NCBI GenBank assembly: GCA_001799975.1
Contig: MGUQ01000071.1
Location: 85 to 7,044, forward strand
From: Elusimicrobia bacterium RIFCSPLOWO2_01_FULL_54_10
Lineage (GTDB): Bacteria; Elusimicrobiota; Elusimicrobia; 2-02-FULL-39-32
Length of the DNA stretch: 6,960 nucleotides
Direction of reading: 5' to 3'
Shown here in pieces: positions 5,528 to 6,960 of this stretch. The notes under the pieces are model-generated. The model made no database searches. It was not told the DNA's origin and saw nothing but the letters and a program-made list of their open reading frames with translations. The position numbers were made by a program, and so were the translations under genes. Numbering within the stretch: position 1 is the first letter of the stretch; the number at the start of each line of letters is the position of its first letter.

Positions 5528-6960
5528 TATTTTTCCGGCCCCATATAACTTATATATCTTGGGCTTCCTTGTCTTAAGATGTCCAGCACCACGCCGTTCT
5601 TCGTGCTGATTTTGGCCGAAACGGATTTAAAAGCGGCAAGATCGGCCACCTTGGCCTGGTTCACGGAGCGGATGAGGTCGCCCTCCGCCAGACCCATTTC
5701 CTCGGCTTTTGAACCTTGTACAATCTCAACCACCACCACTCCGGTTTCCGAGGCGGGAACGGCAAATTTTTCTCTCAATGATCCGGTCATGTCTGTCAGG
5801 CTTGCTCCCAGCCAGTTCACCCTGGGGCCGGCGAAAGGTTTTCCGGGCTCGTCTTGGGCGTCCTTTTGGCCGTCCGGCTTGAGCGATGCGGGGGCTTCTT
5901 CAATGGCCAGCTTGAGCGTCAGTTCTGATTTGTTGCGGATGATTTTAACCGGCACCGTGCTTCCGGGCGCGGCGGATTGCACCAGCGCTTGGAGATCAAA
6001 ATTATTTTTCACTTTCTTGCCGTTGAATTCGCGGATCACGTCGCCACGTTGGAGGCCCGATTTCGCCGCCGGATAGTCCGGGAGCGCCTCGCGCACCATC
6101 GCGCCCTCGCCGTTGGTAATGCCGAAAACCGCCGCAGTGGCCTCGTCAATTTTTTCCTCCAAAATGACGCCAATCCAGCCGCGCACCACTTTGCCTTTTT
6201 CGCGGAGCTGGGGAATGATTTCTTTGGCCCGGCTGATGGGAATGGCAAAACCGATGCCTGCGAATCCGCCGGAAGGCGTATAAATGGCCGTGTTGATGCC
6301 GATCACTTCGCCGCGGATGTTAACAAGCGGCCCGCCCGAGTTGCCCGGGTTGATGGCCGCGTCAGTCTGGATCAAATCTTTATAGACCTTGTCTTCGATG
6401 TTTAGGTTTTGACGGGACGCCGAAATGACGCCCACCGTGACGGTTTGTTCCAGGCCGAAAGGCGAGCCGATGGCAATGGCCCAGTCGCCCACGCGGACAA
6501 TGTCGGAATCTCCCAGTTCGGCATAAGGCAGCTTGGAGGCGGACTGCACTTTCACCACGGCCAGGTCCGTGCGTTCGTCACGCCCGATCACCTTGCCGTC
6601 GAATTTCTTTTCAAATCCCGGGATGGCCACTTTAATTTCGTCCGCGCCGCGCACCACATGCTCGTTGGTGAGGATGAACCCGTCCGGATCGATGATGACG
6701 CCGGACCCCGTTCCCGGAACTTTCCGCTCATAGTATTTTTTTGGGTTCTGGCGCGGCTGCTGCTGCCGCTGGCGCGGAGCGCCCTGAAAATCAAAAAACT
6801 GGTCAAAGAGGTCTTCGGGGTTCATGAAGAAGAATTCATACGGATTGGCCTGGTACTGCTCGAGGTGGGTGGTGGCGATGTTGACCACGGCTGGCTTCAC
6901 CGCCTCGGCCACTTTGGAAAAAGATTCCTGCAAGTTGAGCACTTCGGGATGAACATCGAT
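5527..6960 (-). CDS. degP: HtrA/DegP-type periplasmic serine protease with two PDZ domains, 5'-truncated
   Basis: The frame is open to the right edge, so the N-terminus, including any signal peptide, is missing. Numbering from the codon at 6942, the trypsin-like domain covers about 1-250 with an intact catalytic triad: H95 (TNEHVV), D126 (RTDLAVVKV) and S202 (NPGNSGGPL). The oxyanion region is complete, and the loop with PEDLFDQFFDF and a Gln/Arg-rich stretch (about 36-66) matches the LA loop of DegP-type proteases. PDZ1 is about 255-345 (GWIGVILEE, SGLQRGDVI) and PDZ2 about 375-460 (GVVVVEIVQGSKAEEMGL, EGDLI). Family members degrade or refold damaged envelope proteins. The symbol is a family-level call; DegQ/HtrA/MucD paralogues cannot be separated. 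A GTG at 6942 could serve as a start, but coding continues upstream (IDVHPE in frame) and that start would leave no export signal, so it is probably internal. The stop overlaps the next ATG. Confidence 0.93.
   Translation of the reverse strand: MDVHPEVLNLQESFSKVAEAVKPAVVNIATTHLEQYQANPYEFFFMNPEDLFDQFFDFQGAPRQRQQQPRQNPKKYYERKVPGTGSGVIIDPDGFILTNEHVVRGADEIKVAIPGFEKKFDGKVIGRDERTDLAVVKVQSASKLPYAELGDSDIVRVGDWAIAIGSPFGLEQTVTVGVISASRQNLNIEDKVYKDLIQTDAAINPGNSGGPLVNIRGEVIGINTAIYTPSGGFAGIGFAIPISRAKEIIPQLREKGKVVRGWIGVILEEKIDEATAAVFGITNGEGAMVREALPDYPAAKSGLQRGDVIREFNGKKVKNNFDLQALVQSAAPGSTVPVKIIRNKSELTLKLAIEEAPASLKPDGQKDAQDEPGKPFAGPRVNWLGASLTDMTGSLREKFAVPASETGVVVVEIVQGSKAEEMGLAEGDLIRSVNQAKVADLAAFKSVSAKISTKNGVVLDILRQGSPRYISYMGPEK

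Noticed and set aside
4529..5548. Long plus-strand open frame (about 339 codons) opposite livM's 5' end, the whole GGDEF gene and the htrA 3' end
   Set aside because: It lies wholly antisense to three well-supported genes, its translation is rich in Gly/Phe/Arg/His with no domain, and it is a product of codon bias on the coding strand.
6940..6942. GTG as the true start of the HtrA gene
   Set aside because: The frame stays open upstream to the window edge and this start would leave a periplasmic protease without an export signal, so it is more likely internal.

Overview
All recognisable genes in this window lie on the minus strand, packed almost end to end (gaps of 0 to about 60 bases), with GC content a little over half by eye. 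Reading in the direction of transcription (high to low coordinates) the order is: a 5'-truncated HtrA/DegP-type serine protease with two PDZ domains; a receiver-GGDEF protein with altered signature residues in both domains; livM, livG and livF of a branched-chain amino-acid (HAAT family) ABC importer; then, behind a good sigma70-type promoter, a B12-binding-domain radical SAM protein and a 3'-truncated hexapeptide-repeat acyltransferase of the WbpD/WlbB sugar N-acetyltransferase type.

The organism is a Gram-negative-type bacterium, judging from the periplasmic HtrA and the amino-sugar acyltransferase. The mix of deltaproteobacteria-like and candidate-phylum-like proteins, frequent TTG starts, and a receiver-GGDEF protein of a kind I associate with Omnitrophota-like genomes suggest an uncultured lineage. 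This placement is a weak inference. Nothing marks the window as plasmid, phage or integrated element.

The first block (htrA, rec-GGDEF, livM, livG, livF) looks like one transcription unit. htrA and the GGDEF gene overlap by one base (TAATG), livM starts 7 bases after the GGDEF stop, and livG and livF overlap by 8 bases. The only sizeable gap is livM-livG, and it is filled exactly by a 61-base palindrome with perfect 16-base arms. The palindrome takes in the last base of the livM stop and the first two bases of the livG start, so in the mRNA it would hide the livG ribosome-binding region. livH and livK, the usual partners, are not here; the regulator and protease sit where livH would be expected.

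The second block (radical SAM, acyltransferase) has its own promoter, whose -35 box overlaps the livF stop codon. The two genes overlap at TTGA. Together they look like part of a cell-surface polysaccharide or modified-sugar/lipid pathway continuing past the left edge; the substrate cannot be told from sequence.

The most unusual items are the livM-livG palindrome, the doubly degenerate receiver-GGDEF protein between a periplasmic protease and a transporter, and the split liv operon. I see no convincing new multi-gene defence or mobile system.
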